Source: Prevotella sp. (GTDB lineage: Bacteria; Bacteroidota; Bacteroidia; Bacteroidales; Bacteroidaceae). Taken from it: a stretch of DNA of 53,134 nucleotides. Shown here one piece after another: positions 36,835 to 46,666 of this stretch. Both the position numbers and the translations under genes were made by a program. How positions within the stretch are numbered: the stretch's first letter is position 1; each line of letters opens with the position of its first letter. The notes beneath the pieces were generated by a model. The model saw nothing but the letters and a program-made list of their open reading frames with translations. It was not told the DNA's origin and searched no databases. The stretch lies in assembly GCA_024681875.1 (NCBI GenBank), contig JAILAA010000004.1, positions 1 to 53,134 of the forward strand. Direction: 5' to 3'.

Positions 36835-38577
36835 ATGATGAAGATGAAAATAAAAAACTATACGGCAGCTTGGCTCGTTGGCAGCGCAATCATCGCAGCT
36901 CCTCTGCTTTCAAGCTGCACAGACAAACTTGACGAGGTGCCCGATAACCGCACGTTTATTGACAGCCCCGAAAAGGTGAATCAGCTGTTGACTTCGGCTT
37001 ATCCCATCTCCACACATGCCGTCATTTGTGAGTTGTCGGGCGACAACTACGTCGACGACAATGTGGTGGTGCCTTTCACTCACAACGATGCCTATGATGC
37101 TTTCCATGAGGAAGCCTATCAATGGAAAGATATCAACAACTACTCCATTAACTCCGATGATACACCCTATCAGATTTGGGAGTCCTATTATGCTGGCATC
37201 TCCGTGTGTAACCACGCCATCGCTGCCATGCAGGAGATGAGCGCCGATCCTGCCCATGACCCCAACTTGTCACACTCCTGGGGCGAGGCTCACGTGTTGC
37301 GCGCCTATCTGCATTTTATTCTCGTGGGTGTCTTTGCCGAGGCCTACAAGAACGACGAGAAGAGCGCAGCCGACAGAGGAATCCCCTACGTCACCATTCC
37401 CGAGACTGTCGTGCATGTTGACTATAGTACATCTGAGTACCTGCATAATGTGAAAGAGACATACGACCTCATCGAGAAGGACCTGTTAGAGGGCATCGAC
37501 CTTATCGACGACTCGAAGTACAAGGTCTCCGCCTATCATTTCAACCGCAATGCCGCCTATGCCTTCGCGGCACGCTTCTATCTCTTTAAGCGCAACTATC
37601 AGAAGTGCGTTGAATATGCCAACTTGGCTCTTGGCGATAACCCGATGTCGATGCTGCGCAAGTGGAGTGCCATAAATAAGAATACCCTCGCTACACGCCA
37701 GCTGGACTACAACGACGAGACAGCTCCCTGTAACTTCCTAATCCAGTCAACCTACTCCCTGCAGTGGCGTATGCTTGTTGCCGTTGCACGCTTCATTCCC
37801 AACGAGGGTACGAACTTTACCCAGGACGGGAAGACTTGGCATGTGCCCTCTTCGATGGCTGTCACCTGCTGGGGTAAAGGCCCCAACTGGTCGGGTGCGC
37901 TGCCTGCTTACGAAGGCATGGTGTATGTCAATGGTGCTGGACAGGAATACGGTGCTTGGCTCTTCCGCCTGTATGAGTATTTCGAATATACCGATAAAAT
38001 TGCCGGCATTGGCTTTGTGCACATGCTATATCAGCCTTTCACTGCCGACGAGACATTGCTGTGCCGCGCCGAGGCCAGACTTTACTTGGGCGACCGCGAC
38101 GGTGCAATACAGGATTTGAACTTCTGGTGTACATCGCACATGACGACGTCTGACCTGACGTTAGAAAGAATCAACAGCTTCTATGACCGTAATCAGGTTA
38201 ACAACGACTTCGTCAGTGAGCTTCATCCTGAGGAGATGGGCTTTGAAAAGGTACTCGAGGGCGACGACTTGAGCGTGCTGGACTGCGTCCTGCATTTCCG
38301 CCGCATCGAGACCCTGCACGAGGGCCAGCGCTGGTTTGACATCAAACGCTATGGCATAAAGATTTACCATTTCTACCGTGGACCGCAGGAGGACGACATC
38401 CATATCGACTCTTTGACGTGGGACGATCCGCGCCGTGTCATCCAGTTGCCTCGCAATGTCATTGACGCAGGCTATCCTGCCAACCGCGAGACGGGCAGCG
38501 CAGGCTACGGAGGCGGTGGTGGCTATCAGGTCAAGGCCATCAATGGCGAGCCCACACTCATTCAACTTTTAAAATAA
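36835..38577 (+). CDS. SusD/RagB-type substrate-binding lipoprotein
   Basis: ATG 36835 (580 residues) follows the susC stop by 28 nt; the in-frame extension into susC is rejected. The lipobox is LLSSC. The SusD fold is recognised from the N-terminal FIDSPEKVNQLLTSAY, TPR-like helices (AHVLRAYLHFILVGVFAEAY) and the C-terminal FRRIETLHEGQRWFDIKRYG. It caps the SusC barrel at the cell surface and captures substrate. Confidence 0.95.
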   Translation: MMKMKIKNYTAAWLVGSAIIAAPLLSSCTDKLDEVPDNRTFIDSPEKVNQLLTSAYPISTHAVICELSGDNYVDDNVVVPFTHNDAYDAFHEEAYQWKDINNYSINSDDTPYQIWESYYAGISVCNHAIAAMQEMSADPAHDPNLSHSWGEAHVLRAYLHFILVGVFAEAYKNDEKSAADRGIPYVTIPETVVHVDYSTSEYLHNVKETYDLIEKDLLEGIDLIDDSKYKVSAYHFNRNAAYAFAARFYLFKRNYQKCVEYANLALGDNPMSMLRKWSAINKNTLATRQLDYNDETAPCNFLIQSTYSLQWRMLVAVARFIPNEGTNFTQDGKTWHVPSSMAVTCWGKGPNWSGALPAYEGMVYVNGAGQEYGAWLFRLYEYFEYTDKIAGIGFVHMLYQPFTADETLLCRAEARLYLGDRDGAIQDLNFWCTSHMTTSDLTLERINSFYDRNQVNNDFVSELHPEEMGFEKVLEGDDLSVLDCVLHFRRIETLHEGQRWFDIKRYGIKIYHFYRGPQEDDIHIDSLTWDDPRRVIQLPRNVIDAGYPANRETGSAGYGGGGGYQVKAINGEPTLIQLLK

Positions 38578-38602
38578 AAGAAAATACGAAACACCTGACG
38601 AT

Positions 38603-39835
38603 ATGAACAAGCTATTCAATATTATGCTGGCCACTGCGCTAGCCGCCACCGTGGTTTCATGCGGCAAGGACGACGATTTCACAGAGTCCATCTTCGACAC
38701 CACTACGCCGGTTGTCGACCAAAACCTTGCCACCGCTCCTTTCGACCAGTGGCTCTACGACAATTTCGTGGTGCCCTATAACACGGAAATTCAGTACAAG
38801 TTCAACTTCCCGGCTTCGAACATGAACTTCCAGCTCACACCGGCCGACTACGAGAAGTCGCAACTGCTCAGCTACTTCATCAAGTACCTATTCTACGACG
38901 TCTATACGCTTTACGGCGGCGAAAACTTCATGAAGCTCTACGGACCGCGCATCTTTCACTTTATTGGCTCCTCAGCCTATTCGCCTACCACGGGCACCGA
39001 GACGCTGGGCTATGCCTCCGCAGGTGTGAAGATTACGCTGATTAAAGTGAACAACATGAAAGTGTGGAGGGAGGACAACGAGTACACGCCTACAGACGTA
39101 GACCTGCTGAACAAAGACCAGTTCCACACCATGCACCATGAGTTCTCGCACATTCTGCACCAGACCAAGACCTATCCGGTCAGTTTCGGACAGCTGACGC
39201 CAGGTACCTACGACGGACGCGACTGGCAGAAGCGCGACTCGGTGGACAGCCACCGCTTCGGCTATGTCACCCAGTATGGCTCGTCAGCCATCTATGAGGA
39301 TTTCGTAGAGACCCTTTCGTGCACCATCACAGACACCGACTATCGCTGGATGACCACCATCATCGACGCATGGGCCAACAGTGAGGTGAAAGACGAGGCG
39401 CGCGTCATGGAGCTGATTGATTCGCTGGGCATTGAGGGACTGGATACTCCTGGGAAAATCTGGAATAACTTCACCCTTTATTTGGAGACGGCAAAAAACA
39501 ATGAGACGGGTGATGAAACCTACCGCTACGTGCCTAGCTTCCATCAGGCCGATGCCCGCCAACATGCCACAGAAGACGATGACAGAACTCTGAAATACAC
39601 AGAGGTGAAGAAATTCACGTCTTTCCGCGACTTCCTGAAATGGACGCCTGGAGACGACAACAAGGTCACCATGGACGAAGGCATCAATGCCATCTTGAAA
39701 AAGCTCGACATTGCCACAAAGTGGTACACCGAGAAGTGGGGCCTGCAGCTTTTCCAGATTCGCCGCGAGGTTCGCAAGCGTCAGAACGCCATCAACGACT
39801 TTGTGCGCAACGAAGTGACCATCTATCAGCTGTAA
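38603..39835 (+). CDS. Substrate import-associated zinc metallohydrolase lipoprotein
   Basis: The 410-residue protein has a lipobox (TVVSC, Cys near residue 20). The HExxH zinc motif is in TMHHEFSHILHQTK near residue 178, with a candidate third ligand among downstream acidic residues (YEDFVETLS). This family regularly accompanies SusC/SusD pairs and is thought to cut peptides at the surface. It is 25 nt after susD, in the same operon. Confidence 0.87.
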   Translation: MNKLFNIMLATALAATVVSCGKDDDFTESIFDTTTPVVDQNLATAPFDQWLYDNFVVPYNTEIQYKFNFPASNMNFQLTPADYEKSQLLSYFIKYLFYDVYTLYGGENFMKLYGPRIFHFIGSSAYSPTTGTETLGYASAGVKITLIKVNNMKVWREDNEYTPTDVDLLNKDQFHTMHHEFSHILHQTKTYPVSFGQLTPGTYDGRDWQKRDSVDSHRFGYVTQYGSSAIYEDFVETLSCTITDTDYRWMTTIIDAWANSEVKDEARVMELIDSLGIEGLDTPGKIWNNFTLYLETAKNNETGDETYRYVPSFHQADARQHATEDDDRTLKYTEVKKFTSFRDFLKWTPGDDNKVTMDEGINAILKKLDIATKWYTEKWGLQLFQIRREVRKRQNAINDFVRNEVTIYQL

Positions 39836-39865
39836 TAATGCTTAAATGCTTAATTGAAATTGACA

Positions 39866-41263
39866 ATGAAGAACACTATGAATTTGTTTAATAAGATAAT
39901 TGACGGGATGCATGGTCAATTATGCATTATGCATTATGCATTATGCATTGCAGTGACAGGAATGCTGCTGGGTTGTACGTTTGAGCAGGAGGATTACTTC
40001 GACGAGAGCGCTTCTCTGCGCATCACTCACATGAATGAGCAGATAAAGGACAGGTTAGTGGCACAGAGCAGCGATGGAAATTACGGATGGGTCATCCAGT
40101 ATTTCGTGTCCGGCACCGATGACTACAATTTCGAGGGCTTCAACCTCTTCGGTCGTTTCTACGACGACAACAAGGTGACGCTTGCCAGTGACCATCGTTT
40201 CCTGCGTAACGGCAACGCCAACAAGTACACCGAGTACACCAGCAACTACGAGATGCTGGCTGAGGAGGGACCCGTGCTGTCGTTCAATACATGGAATGAC
40301 ATCCTCACTGTCTTCGAAGACCCTGTGGACCCCAGCAAGGCTCCCAACTCTTTGGCAGCCAACGGCGAGGGCATGCATGGCGACCACAACCTCGTGCTCA
40401 GCTCGTTTGAAGATAACTGCCTGACATTCCACGGAGAACGCCATGGTGCCAGAGTCCGTTTCATTCCATGCGATCGTCCCTGGCAGGAGTATATCGACGA
40501 CACAAACAAGCTGAAGGACTTTATAAGCAGTGGCACATATTCTGACTTCTACGTGGTGGGTCCCAAGGGTGACACCCTTTACTTCAAGAATGTCCGTACC
40601 GGCATCATCACCTATTGCGAGCGCCTTGAAGACCCGTTGTTCCCCAGCACTATCAACTGCGTGTTCTCGCCCAATGGCTTCCGTCTGCATCACGAGAACG
40701 AAATCAACGGCACGAAGTTCCAGGAGTTCCGCATGGCTGCTGACAGCACATGCTTGCTTTCTGCAGATGACAGCGTGAAGGTGATGGGCTGCTGGGACAA
40801 CAACTTCGTGAACGACGTCAACAAGGCAAAGAACAAACTGTGGGCTATCGATCCTGCTACCCTCAATGCTACCCAGAAGGCTGCCTACGACGGCATTCTG
40901 GCCGATATGAATGGACTTGAGGTCAAGGGTATAGGTCTTTACTCTTATAGCGGGACCAGTGGTTCCTTGTCGTTGGAGTTCTTGTCGGGTGGCAAATCTG
41001 TCTTTGCCTCCATTCAGCTTGGTGTGATGAAAACATCCTATGGTCGTGTAGAGCTTTCTTATAACTCGGCGGCCAAGGCCAACTCTAATTTAACGAATTT
41101 GGGAAAGAAGAACAAACGCGAAAACGTGGAGCCTCTGATGCGTGAGTTGGCAGCCTCGTTAGTCGGTACTTATGAGCTGACTCCCGACAACTATTTCCTG
41201 CCTACTGCTATGACGCTGAAGCAAGAGGACGGTACGGCTATCTACAAGTTGAATAACAAATAA
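39866..41263 (+). CDS. DUF4302-type lipoprotein
   Basis: ATG 39866 gives 465 residues. The signal region is unusual: residues 16-28 are encoded by a run of TTATGCA repeats (39917-39949). A lipobox GMLLGC follows near residue 40. The mature part matches DUF4302, known beside SusC/D and metallohydrolase genes (NYGWVIQYFVSGTDDYNFEG, LSFNTWNDILTVF, YFKNVRTGIITY). Function is unknown; a surface substrate-binding role fits its context. An alternative start at the internal Met before HYALCIAV would give a short classical signal. Confidence 0.75.
   Translation: MKNTMNLFNKIIDGMHGQLCIMHYALCIAVTGMLLGCTFEQEDYFDESASLRITHMNEQIKDRLVAQSSDGNYGWVIQYFVSGTDDYNFEGFNLFGRFYDDNKVTLASDHRFLRNGNANKYTEYTSNYEMLAEEGPVLSFNTWNDILTVFEDPVDPSKAPNSLAANGEGMHGDHNLVLSSFEDNCLTFHGERHGARVRFIPCDRPWQEYIDDTNKLKDFISSGTYSDFYVVGPKGDTLYFKNVRTGIITYCERLEDPLFPSTINCVFSPNGFRLHHENEINGTKFQEFRMAADSTCLLSADDSVKVMGCWDNNFVNDVNKAKNKLWAIDPATLNATQKAAYDGILADMNGLEVKGIGLYSYSGTSGSLSLEFLSGGKSVFASIQLGVMKTSYGRVELSYNSAAKANSNLTNLGKKNKRENVEPLMRELAASLVGTYELTPDNYFLPTAMTLKQEDGTAIYKLNNK
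39917..39949. repeat. TTATGCA repeat inside a signal-peptide region
   Basis: The heptamer TTATGCA occurs four times in a row, preceded by GGTCAA and followed by TTGCAGTG. It is translated in frame. Repeats of this kind are usually intergenic. Confidence 0.8.
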
Positions 41264-41282
41264 CATTTAACACATAGAGACT

Positions 41283-43388
41283 ATGAAGAAATTTTTACTC
41301 ATTGCCGCCGCTGTGCTGGTAGCCAGCACGGCCAGCGCACAGCTGCTCAAGAAGCAGAGCAGCACAGTGAAGCAAACCCTTGTCAGGAGCGAGCTGAAGC
41401 ACGTGCAGAAGCAGCAGGTGCCTGTGAACATGTTGAAGGCTTCCATGCAGACAACTGCCGATGCTCCTATGCAGAGCCGTTTAGGAAAGTCTATCAAACT
41501 GTCAGCCCGTGAGCTGAAAACCGTCAAAGCTGCACGCAAGGCAGCCGAGCTCCAGACACAGTACGATTGCTACGGTATTGACGACAAAGGTGAGAATGTA
41601 ACATGGACCATGGCCTCGGCTGAAAACGAGGATGGTGACATGTTCTTGCTCAACGTCATCCCCACTCCCTATCCTGAGGAACTGCCCGTCATCGGTGCAG
41701 AGATTAATCAGTCGGGAAGTGTCATCAACATTGGCGTACAGGAAGTGTTATCCTACGAAGCCGAAGATGGCTCAGTCGTTCACGTTTTCTTGACTGGTGA
41801 AGTGGAAAACGACCACTCCATCAATCTTACCATCAATGATGATGGTACGCTTTCTACCGTCAAGGGTGAGGAAATCAACTACCTTGCATTTGACAGCGAT
41901 AAGATTGATGTGAGCAACATCTATCAGCGTGTTGCTGACGGCGGTCATTATCTGGGTTATATCGAGTATGTCGGCCATATACAGTATATGCTGCCCGGCA
42001 TGTCGCCCACCCCTAATCCCAACTATGCACCGGAAGGCGTGAACCTCAATATCACGATGACTCCTGCAGGTCAGTGGTATGGTCACCAGTTCTCTATCAT
42101 GCCTGCAAACGTTCCTGCTCAATTCACCAACTTCACCACTGACATGGCCGATGCTTTCGAGTGGACTGTCACGGATGAAGATGACGAAGTGATAACTGGC
42201 AACGAGCGCGACTTCTCTTTCGTTCCTACATGTTTTAAGCAATATTCTATCCCCGCGATGGTGGCCAAGTACAAAGATGCAGCTTCCAATCCCTTCCAGT
42301 GGAACGAGGATGGATATGTCTGGGGCAGTGGCGGCGCCAGCATTTACTTGCAGGATCCTGGCGATATCATGGTCAATAACTGCAACCTTGACTATGGACT
42401 CTCACTCTATGGCTTCATGGGTACTCCCGATGTCAACACGCAGCAATATTCTATTTCCAACCTGATTGTCTATCAGGGCAAGCCTACTGCTCCTCTCTAC
42501 TTCGAAGGCATCAACTTCTATGTCTACAATTTTGAGCAGAAGGAAGACTTCGAGCTGACTTGTAAGATTATGAAGTGCCACCGTGACGAAAATGGTAAAC
42601 TGGAGCTTGGCGACCTGATTGCTGTGGCCGACATTGATACCGAGAGCATGACAATCACTGAAGACGGCGACGTGCTGCTCACTTGGACACAGTTTGAGGA
42701 GGAGGACGAGTATGGCTTCACCTCCCCCGTTGAATTTGTGCAGGTTGAGGATGAGTTCTGTATTGTGTTTGAGGGTTGGGACAATGGCACCTTCAGTGCA
42801 GTGCCTGTCGGCGAGCGTACTAACACCTCTGCCCAGCTCACATCCTCTTATCTTACCATCACCGGCAGTGAGGATGTGGTAGGCTTCCAGAGTATGAAGA
42901 ACCGCCTCTATGTCGGCTTCATCGAGGGTGTCTATGGCAGCCTCTATACAGCCGACGACACCACGCTGGAGATGCCTGTTGAGGGTGGCAGCGCTACTCT
43001 TCACATTGAGCCGATGTACAGCACCAGTGACGAAGAAGGCAACTCTGTTACCGCCCTGTGGTTTGCTGAGGATTACGAACTGCCTGAGTGGATCAATCTT
43101 TCTGTCAGCAACGAGGTCTATACGAGCGATGATTACAGCTTCGACCTGACGGTTGAGGCAGCAGCCCTGCCTAATGGCGTGGAAGGCCGCACCGAGACCA
43201 TCGACCTCTATCAGTATGGTGCCAAGCTCACCCTCGTGGTGAATCAGGGCAAGGTGGACGGCATCACCGTTACCACTGCTACTGTGCGCACTGCCGATGG
43301 CAAGGTCTACAGCCTTGATGGACGCCGTCAGCTGAAGACCGTGAACGGCATCGTCATCCGCGACGGCCGCAAGTTCATCCGCAAGTAA
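41283..43388 (+). CDS. Secreted protein with C-terminal BACON-like domain
   Basis: The 701-residue protein has a signal peptide ending at ASAQL. Residues 25-80 are basic and low in complexity. The middle (90-550) is a beta-rich region that I do not recognise. Residues 555-660 resemble a BACON domain (ALWFAEDYELPEWINLSVS, then YGAKLTLVVNQGK). The C-terminus reads VYSLDGRRQLKTVNGIVIRD and ends in GRKFIRK, the sorting-like tail shared with the GH127 and M6 proteins. It is 19 nt after the DUF4302 gene and ends the SusC/D operon. A surface-exposed binding protein is inferred. Confidence 0.65.
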   Translation: MKKFLLIAAAVLVASTASAQLLKKQSSTVKQTLVRSELKHVQKQQVPVNMLKASMQTTADAPMQSRLGKSIKLSARELKTVKAARKAAELQTQYDCYGIDDKGENVTWTMASAENEDGDMFLLNVIPTPYPEELPVIGAEINQSGSVINIGVQEVLSYEAEDGSVVHVFLTGEVENDHSINLTINDDGTLSTVKGEEINYLAFDSDKIDVSNIYQRVADGGHYLGYIEYVGHIQYMLPGMSPTPNPNYAPEGVNLNITMTPAGQWYGHQFSIMPANVPAQFTNFTTDMADAFEWTVTDEDDEVITGNERDFSFVPTCFKQYSIPAMVAKYKDAASNPFQWNEDGYVWGSGGASIYLQDPGDIMVNNCNLDYGLSLYGFMGTPDVNTQQYSISNLIVYQGKPTAPLYFEGINFYVYNFEQKEDFELTCKIMKCHRDENGKLELGDLIAVADIDTESMTITEDGDVLLTWTQFEEEDEYGFTSPVEFVQVEDEFCIVFEGWDNGTFSAVPVGERTNTSAQLTSSYLTITGSEDVVGFQSMKNRLYVGFIEGVYGSLYTADDTTLEMPVEGGSATLHIEPMYSTSDEEGNSVTALWFAEDYELPEWINLSVSNEVYTSDDYSFDLTVEAAALPNGVEGRTETIDLYQYGAKLTLVVNQGKVDGITVTTATVRTADGKVYSLDGRRQLKTVNGIVIRDGRKFIRK

Positions 43389-43405
43389 TTCGTCCGATAA
43401 AATTT

Positions 43406-43490
43406 GAGCGCTTCGGAAAAAAATCCGAAGCGCTCGGATTCTTGTCCGGAGCGTTCGGATTTTTGTCCGAAGGCTTCGGATTCTTTTTTC
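43406..43490. repeat. 21-bp TTCGGA palindromic tandem array, copy 1
   Basis: Four units follow the form GCGTTCGGATTTTTGTCCGAA. The first pair forms a 12-bp stem (GAGCGCTTCGGA with TCCGAAGCGCTC) immediately after the 41283 gene, so the array probably also terminates that operon. The same unit recurs at 52634-52720. Confidence 0.9.
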
Positions 43491-43528
43491 CGGGCAGATT
43501 CTCTTTCTTCTTAATTATGGTTAATAAA

Positions 43529-43560
43529 TTTGGCGTGTCGCGCTTTTTACTGTAAATTTG
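43529..43560 (+). promoter_or_regulatory. Promoter of the DUF4332 gene
   Basis: TTTG 43529-43532, 20 nt, then TAAATTTG 43553-43560. It separates the DUF4332/M6 pair from the SusC/D operon. Confidence 0.8.
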
Positions 43561-43599
43561 CAACATCTACTTGATTATTAACAAGAAACGAAAAACACT

Positions 43600-44007
43600 A
43601 TGGATTACAAGATTATCGACATTGAGGGTGTGGGCGAGGTCTATGCCGCCAAGCTGACAGCCGCTGGTATCAACAAGGTGAGTGAGCTCCTTGAGAAGTG
43701 TGCAGTTCCCCAGGGCCGCAAAGAGCTGGCTGAAGCTACTGAGATACCTGAGAAGCTTATTCTCCGCTGGACAAACCATGCCGACCTGTTCCGTATCAAC
43801 GGTGTTGGTCCGCAGTTCGCCGAGCTGCTTGAGGCCGCCGGTGTTGACACCGTGAAAGAATTCCGCCACCGTGTGGCCGAAAACTTGCAGCCGAAGCTGC
43901 AGGAGCTGAACGAGGCACGCCACATCTGTGGGCGTGTACCAGCTGTTAGCGAGGTACAGAAAATGATTGACCAGGCCAAGGAACTGGAGCCCAAGGTGAC
44001 CTATTAA
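43600..44007 (+). CDS. DUF4332 helix-hairpin-helix protein
   Basis: The 135-residue protein has no signal peptide. It carries two helix-hairpin-helix-like elements, IEGVGEVYAAKLTAAGI near residue 8 and INGVGPQFAELLEAAGV near 67, typical of DUF4332. HhH motifs bind DNA backbone without sequence specificity. It is cytoplasmic. The secreted M6 protease starts 4 nt after its stop codon, so the two share a transcript despite very different destinations. Confidence 0.85.
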   Translation: MDYKIIDIEGVGEVYAAKLTAAGINKVSELLEKCAVPQGRKELAEATEIPEKLILRWTNHADLFRINGVGPQFAELLEAAGVDTVKEFRHRVAENLQPKLQELNEARHICGRVPAVSEVQKMIDQAKELEPKVTY

Positions 44008-44011
44008 ACCC

Positions 44012-46621
44012 GTGCAAACAATACGATTTTTCTTATTAGCCTTTGCCCTGCTCCTGAGCAGCATGGCGAAGGCTATTCCCGCATATCCGGGACTGATGAG
44101 CCGCCAGCAGCCTGACGGCACTGTGCTCACTGTGCAGCTGCATGGTGACGAGTATCTGAACTTCACTACCACTGCCGACGGATATACTGTGGTGCTACGT
44201 GCCGATGGCTTCTATTGCTATGCACAGCTTAACGCCGACGGACAGTTGGAACCTACCAGCCTCGTGGCCCATGATGCCGCTCAGCGCAGCGACGACGAGC
44301 GCATCTGGCTGAATGGCGTTTCCAAATGCCTGGCTCCCGCCATGACGGTTGAAGCCTCTGCCCGCCGACAGGCTGATGAAAATCTGCGAGCACATGCCCG
44401 TGCTGCAGCCCAGGCTAAGGCACCGCTCTATGACTATGGAAACTTCCATGGACTTATCATCCTTGCCGAGTTCAAGGACCGTCAGTTCTCGCGCGAAGAC
44501 TACCCACAGATTTTGGAGGACATGGTCAACCAGGCCGACTACAAGGGCTATGGCAATGTGGGCTCAGGCATCTATACCGGCAGCGTGCGCGACTATTTCT
44601 ACGACAACTCTAACGGCCTTTTCGAGCCACAGTTCGACATTGTCGGTCCTTATACTTTGAATGTCAGCGAAAACTATCCTCAGCAGACAGAAATGGCCGC
44701 ACAGCTGATGAAGAAAGTCGCTGATGCAGCCGACAAGGATGTAGACTTCAGCCAGTATGACCTCGACCACGACGGCGTCGTGGACATGGTCTATGTCATC
44801 TTCGCCGGCTACGGTGCCCACTACGTAGGAGACAATTCGAAGCTCATCTGGCCCCATGCCAGTGAGTTTTTCGACATGAGTTCGTGGAACTATGTCTACA
44901 AGGATGGCGTGCGTTTGGGCAGATATGCCTGCTCCACCGAGCTGTTGGGCACGCCTACGTACCTCAACTTCTTCGATGGCATCGGCACGATGTGCCATGA
45001 GTTCGGCCACGTGCTCGGATTGCCTGACCTCTATGACACCGATTATGAAAAGGGTGGACAGAGCGTCCATCCTGGCAACTGGACTATCATGGCCGGTGGC
45101 GGCTATCAGAACTATGGCCGCACACCATCGGGCTACACCCTCTACGAGCGCTATTCACTTGGCTTCACCACGCCTGTCGTACTTAGTGAGGAAGGCAGTT
45201 ATGAGCTGGAGGCATTGGCCGAGTCGAATATCGGCTACCGTCTCAATACTGAGGTAAAGAAAGAGTTCTTCCTTATAGAGAACCGCCAGAAAACATCGAA
45301 GTGGGAACAATATCTGCCTGGTCACGGAATGGTCGTCTTCCGTGTCGACTCTACCAATGCAGGGGTGTGGCAGAGAAATGAGGTGAACTGCAATCCCAAG
45401 CACAACTACTTTGTCCTGTTGCGTGCCAATGGTGACAAGAACGAAGAAGGATCGGCCAGTGACCCCTTCCCCGGTTCCAAGAAGGTCACCTCGCTGAACA
45501 ACGAGACCAGCCCTGCCAACCTGTTGACATGGAGCGGGAAAGCCTCGCGCATGGGATTTGAGAATATCAAGGAGAAGAACGGAGTCATCAGCTTCGACTT
45601 TGTCGACGTGGCCGTGCTGCGCAGCATCACCTTGACCGATTCCATCAGCATGGGATTAGGACTTTCGACAACGCTGGAGCCTGTGCGCACGCCCGACTAT
45701 GCTCCCTATACATTGACATGGACTACCGACAATCCTGCTGTGTGCACTGTTGATGCCACAGGTGTGATTACCGCTCGCAGTGTGGGACAGGCTGTCATCA
45801 CCGTGACGGCCAACGACAACGAAGAGCTGTCGGCACAGTGTGTAGTAACGGTGGAGGAATTACCCGAAGTGGCTGACATTGCCACCTGTCGCGAGCAGAC
45901 CGACGACGAGTTGGTCATGTTGCACCTTAACGATGCCCTCGTGCTGCTGGCCACCGGCAGTAAGACGCTGATTCGCGACGCTTCAGGTGCCCTCTGCATC
46001 GATGCTGAGGGGCTGGACGTAGAGACTGGCGACCTGCTCAACGGCGTCATTTGTGGCAAAAAAGCTACAGTCAACAACATCCATACGCTGGTCTCAGTTG
46101 GAGCTGCTACCAACCACAGCGGATTCACCGCAGAGAAAGGCCACGAGGTGACACCGCGTCACCTTACTATAGACGAGCTGACTGACGCCGACCGTTGCGA
46201 TCTTGTCACTATCTGCGCTGTACCCTTAGAGCGTGTCAGCAATAATAGTGTATGGGCCGTGGGTGGAGACGAGCGCATCCGAGTGTTCAATGTATTCCAG
46301 ATACCAGATATTAAGGGCGCTCCCAAGACGACGCTTGACGGCAAGTTCTTCGACGTTACCGGCATCTACTACACCAATAAAGTGTCGGGCAAGGTCATTG
46401 ATGAGATTGAGATGACTGCCTCTGTCATCGAGGTGGAAGCTCCGTCAGCCATCCGTGACATCATGCCTGCCGATGCCGACCCTGCTATGCCTGCTGTCGT
46501 CTACACTGCTGACGGGCGTCTCGTCGTCCGCACCACCGTAGGACAGCTTGCTACGCTGTCTCTTCGCCATGGCCTCTATGTGGTCAGTACAACAGCTGCC
46601 ACTTGGCGCCTCATTCGCTAA
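44012..46621 (+). CDS. Secreted M6-family metalloprotease
   Basis: A GTG at 44012, 4 nt after the DUF4332 stop, gives 869 residues with a signal peptide ending near AKAIP. The M6 (immune inhibitor A-like) catalytic domain spans about 140-460 with the zinc site CHEFGHVLGLPDLYDTD and the later NWTIMAGGGYQNYG. A Big_2-like immunoglobulin domain follows at about 535-610 (WTTDNPAVCTVDATGVITA). The C-terminal region ends VVYTADGRLVV... LRHGLYVVS, resembling the shared sorting-like tail. It likely degrades extracellular protein, supplying peptides for the SusC/D system upstream. Confidence 0.88.
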   Translation: MQTIRFFLLAFALLLSSMAKAIPAYPGLMSRQQPDGTVLTVQLHGDEYLNFTTTADGYTVVLRADGFYCYAQLNADGQLEPTSLVAHDAAQRSDDERIWLNGVSKCLAPAMTVEASARRQADENLRAHARAAAQAKAPLYDYGNFHGLIILAEFKDRQFSREDYPQILEDMVNQADYKGYGNVGSGIYTGSVRDYFYDNSNGLFEPQFDIVGPYTLNVSENYPQQTEMAAQLMKKVADAADKDVDFSQYDLDHDGVVDMVYVIFAGYGAHYVGDNSKLIWPHASEFFDMSSWNYVYKDGVRLGRYACSTELLGTPTYLNFFDGIGTMCHEFGHVLGLPDLYDTDYEKGGQSVHPGNWTIMAGGGYQNYGRTPSGYTLYERYSLGFTTPVVLSEEGSYELEALAESNIGYRLNTEVKKEFFLIENRQKTSKWEQYLPGHGMVVFRVDSTNAGVWQRNEVNCNPKHNYFVLLRANGDKNEEGSASDPFPGSKKVTSLNNETSPANLLTWSGKASRMGFENIKEKNGVISFDFVDVAVLRSITLTDSISMGLGLSTTLEPVRTPDYAPYTLTWTTDNPAVCTVDATGVITARSVGQAVITVTANDNEELSAQCVVTVEELPEVADIATCREQTDDELVMLHLNDALVLLATGSKTLIRDASGALCIDAEGLDVETGDLLNGVICGKKATVNNIHTLVSVGAATNHSGFTAEKGHEVTPRHLTIDELTDADRCDLVTICAVPLERVSNNSVWAVGGDERIRVFNVFQIPDIKGAPKTTLDGKFFDVTGIYYTNKVSGKVIDEIEMTASVIEVEAPSAIRDIMPADADPAMPAVVYTADGRLVVRTTVGQLATLSLRHGLYVVSTTAATWRLIR

Positions 46622-46666
46622 CATCGCCGCGTCTCCCTTTCTATGTAGGGGATTGCGTTTCGCCGC

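Noticed and set aside
33447..43388. Polysaccharide utilization locus
   Set aside because: No carbohydrate-active enzyme lies in the locus; the accessory proteins are metallohydrolases and lipoproteins.
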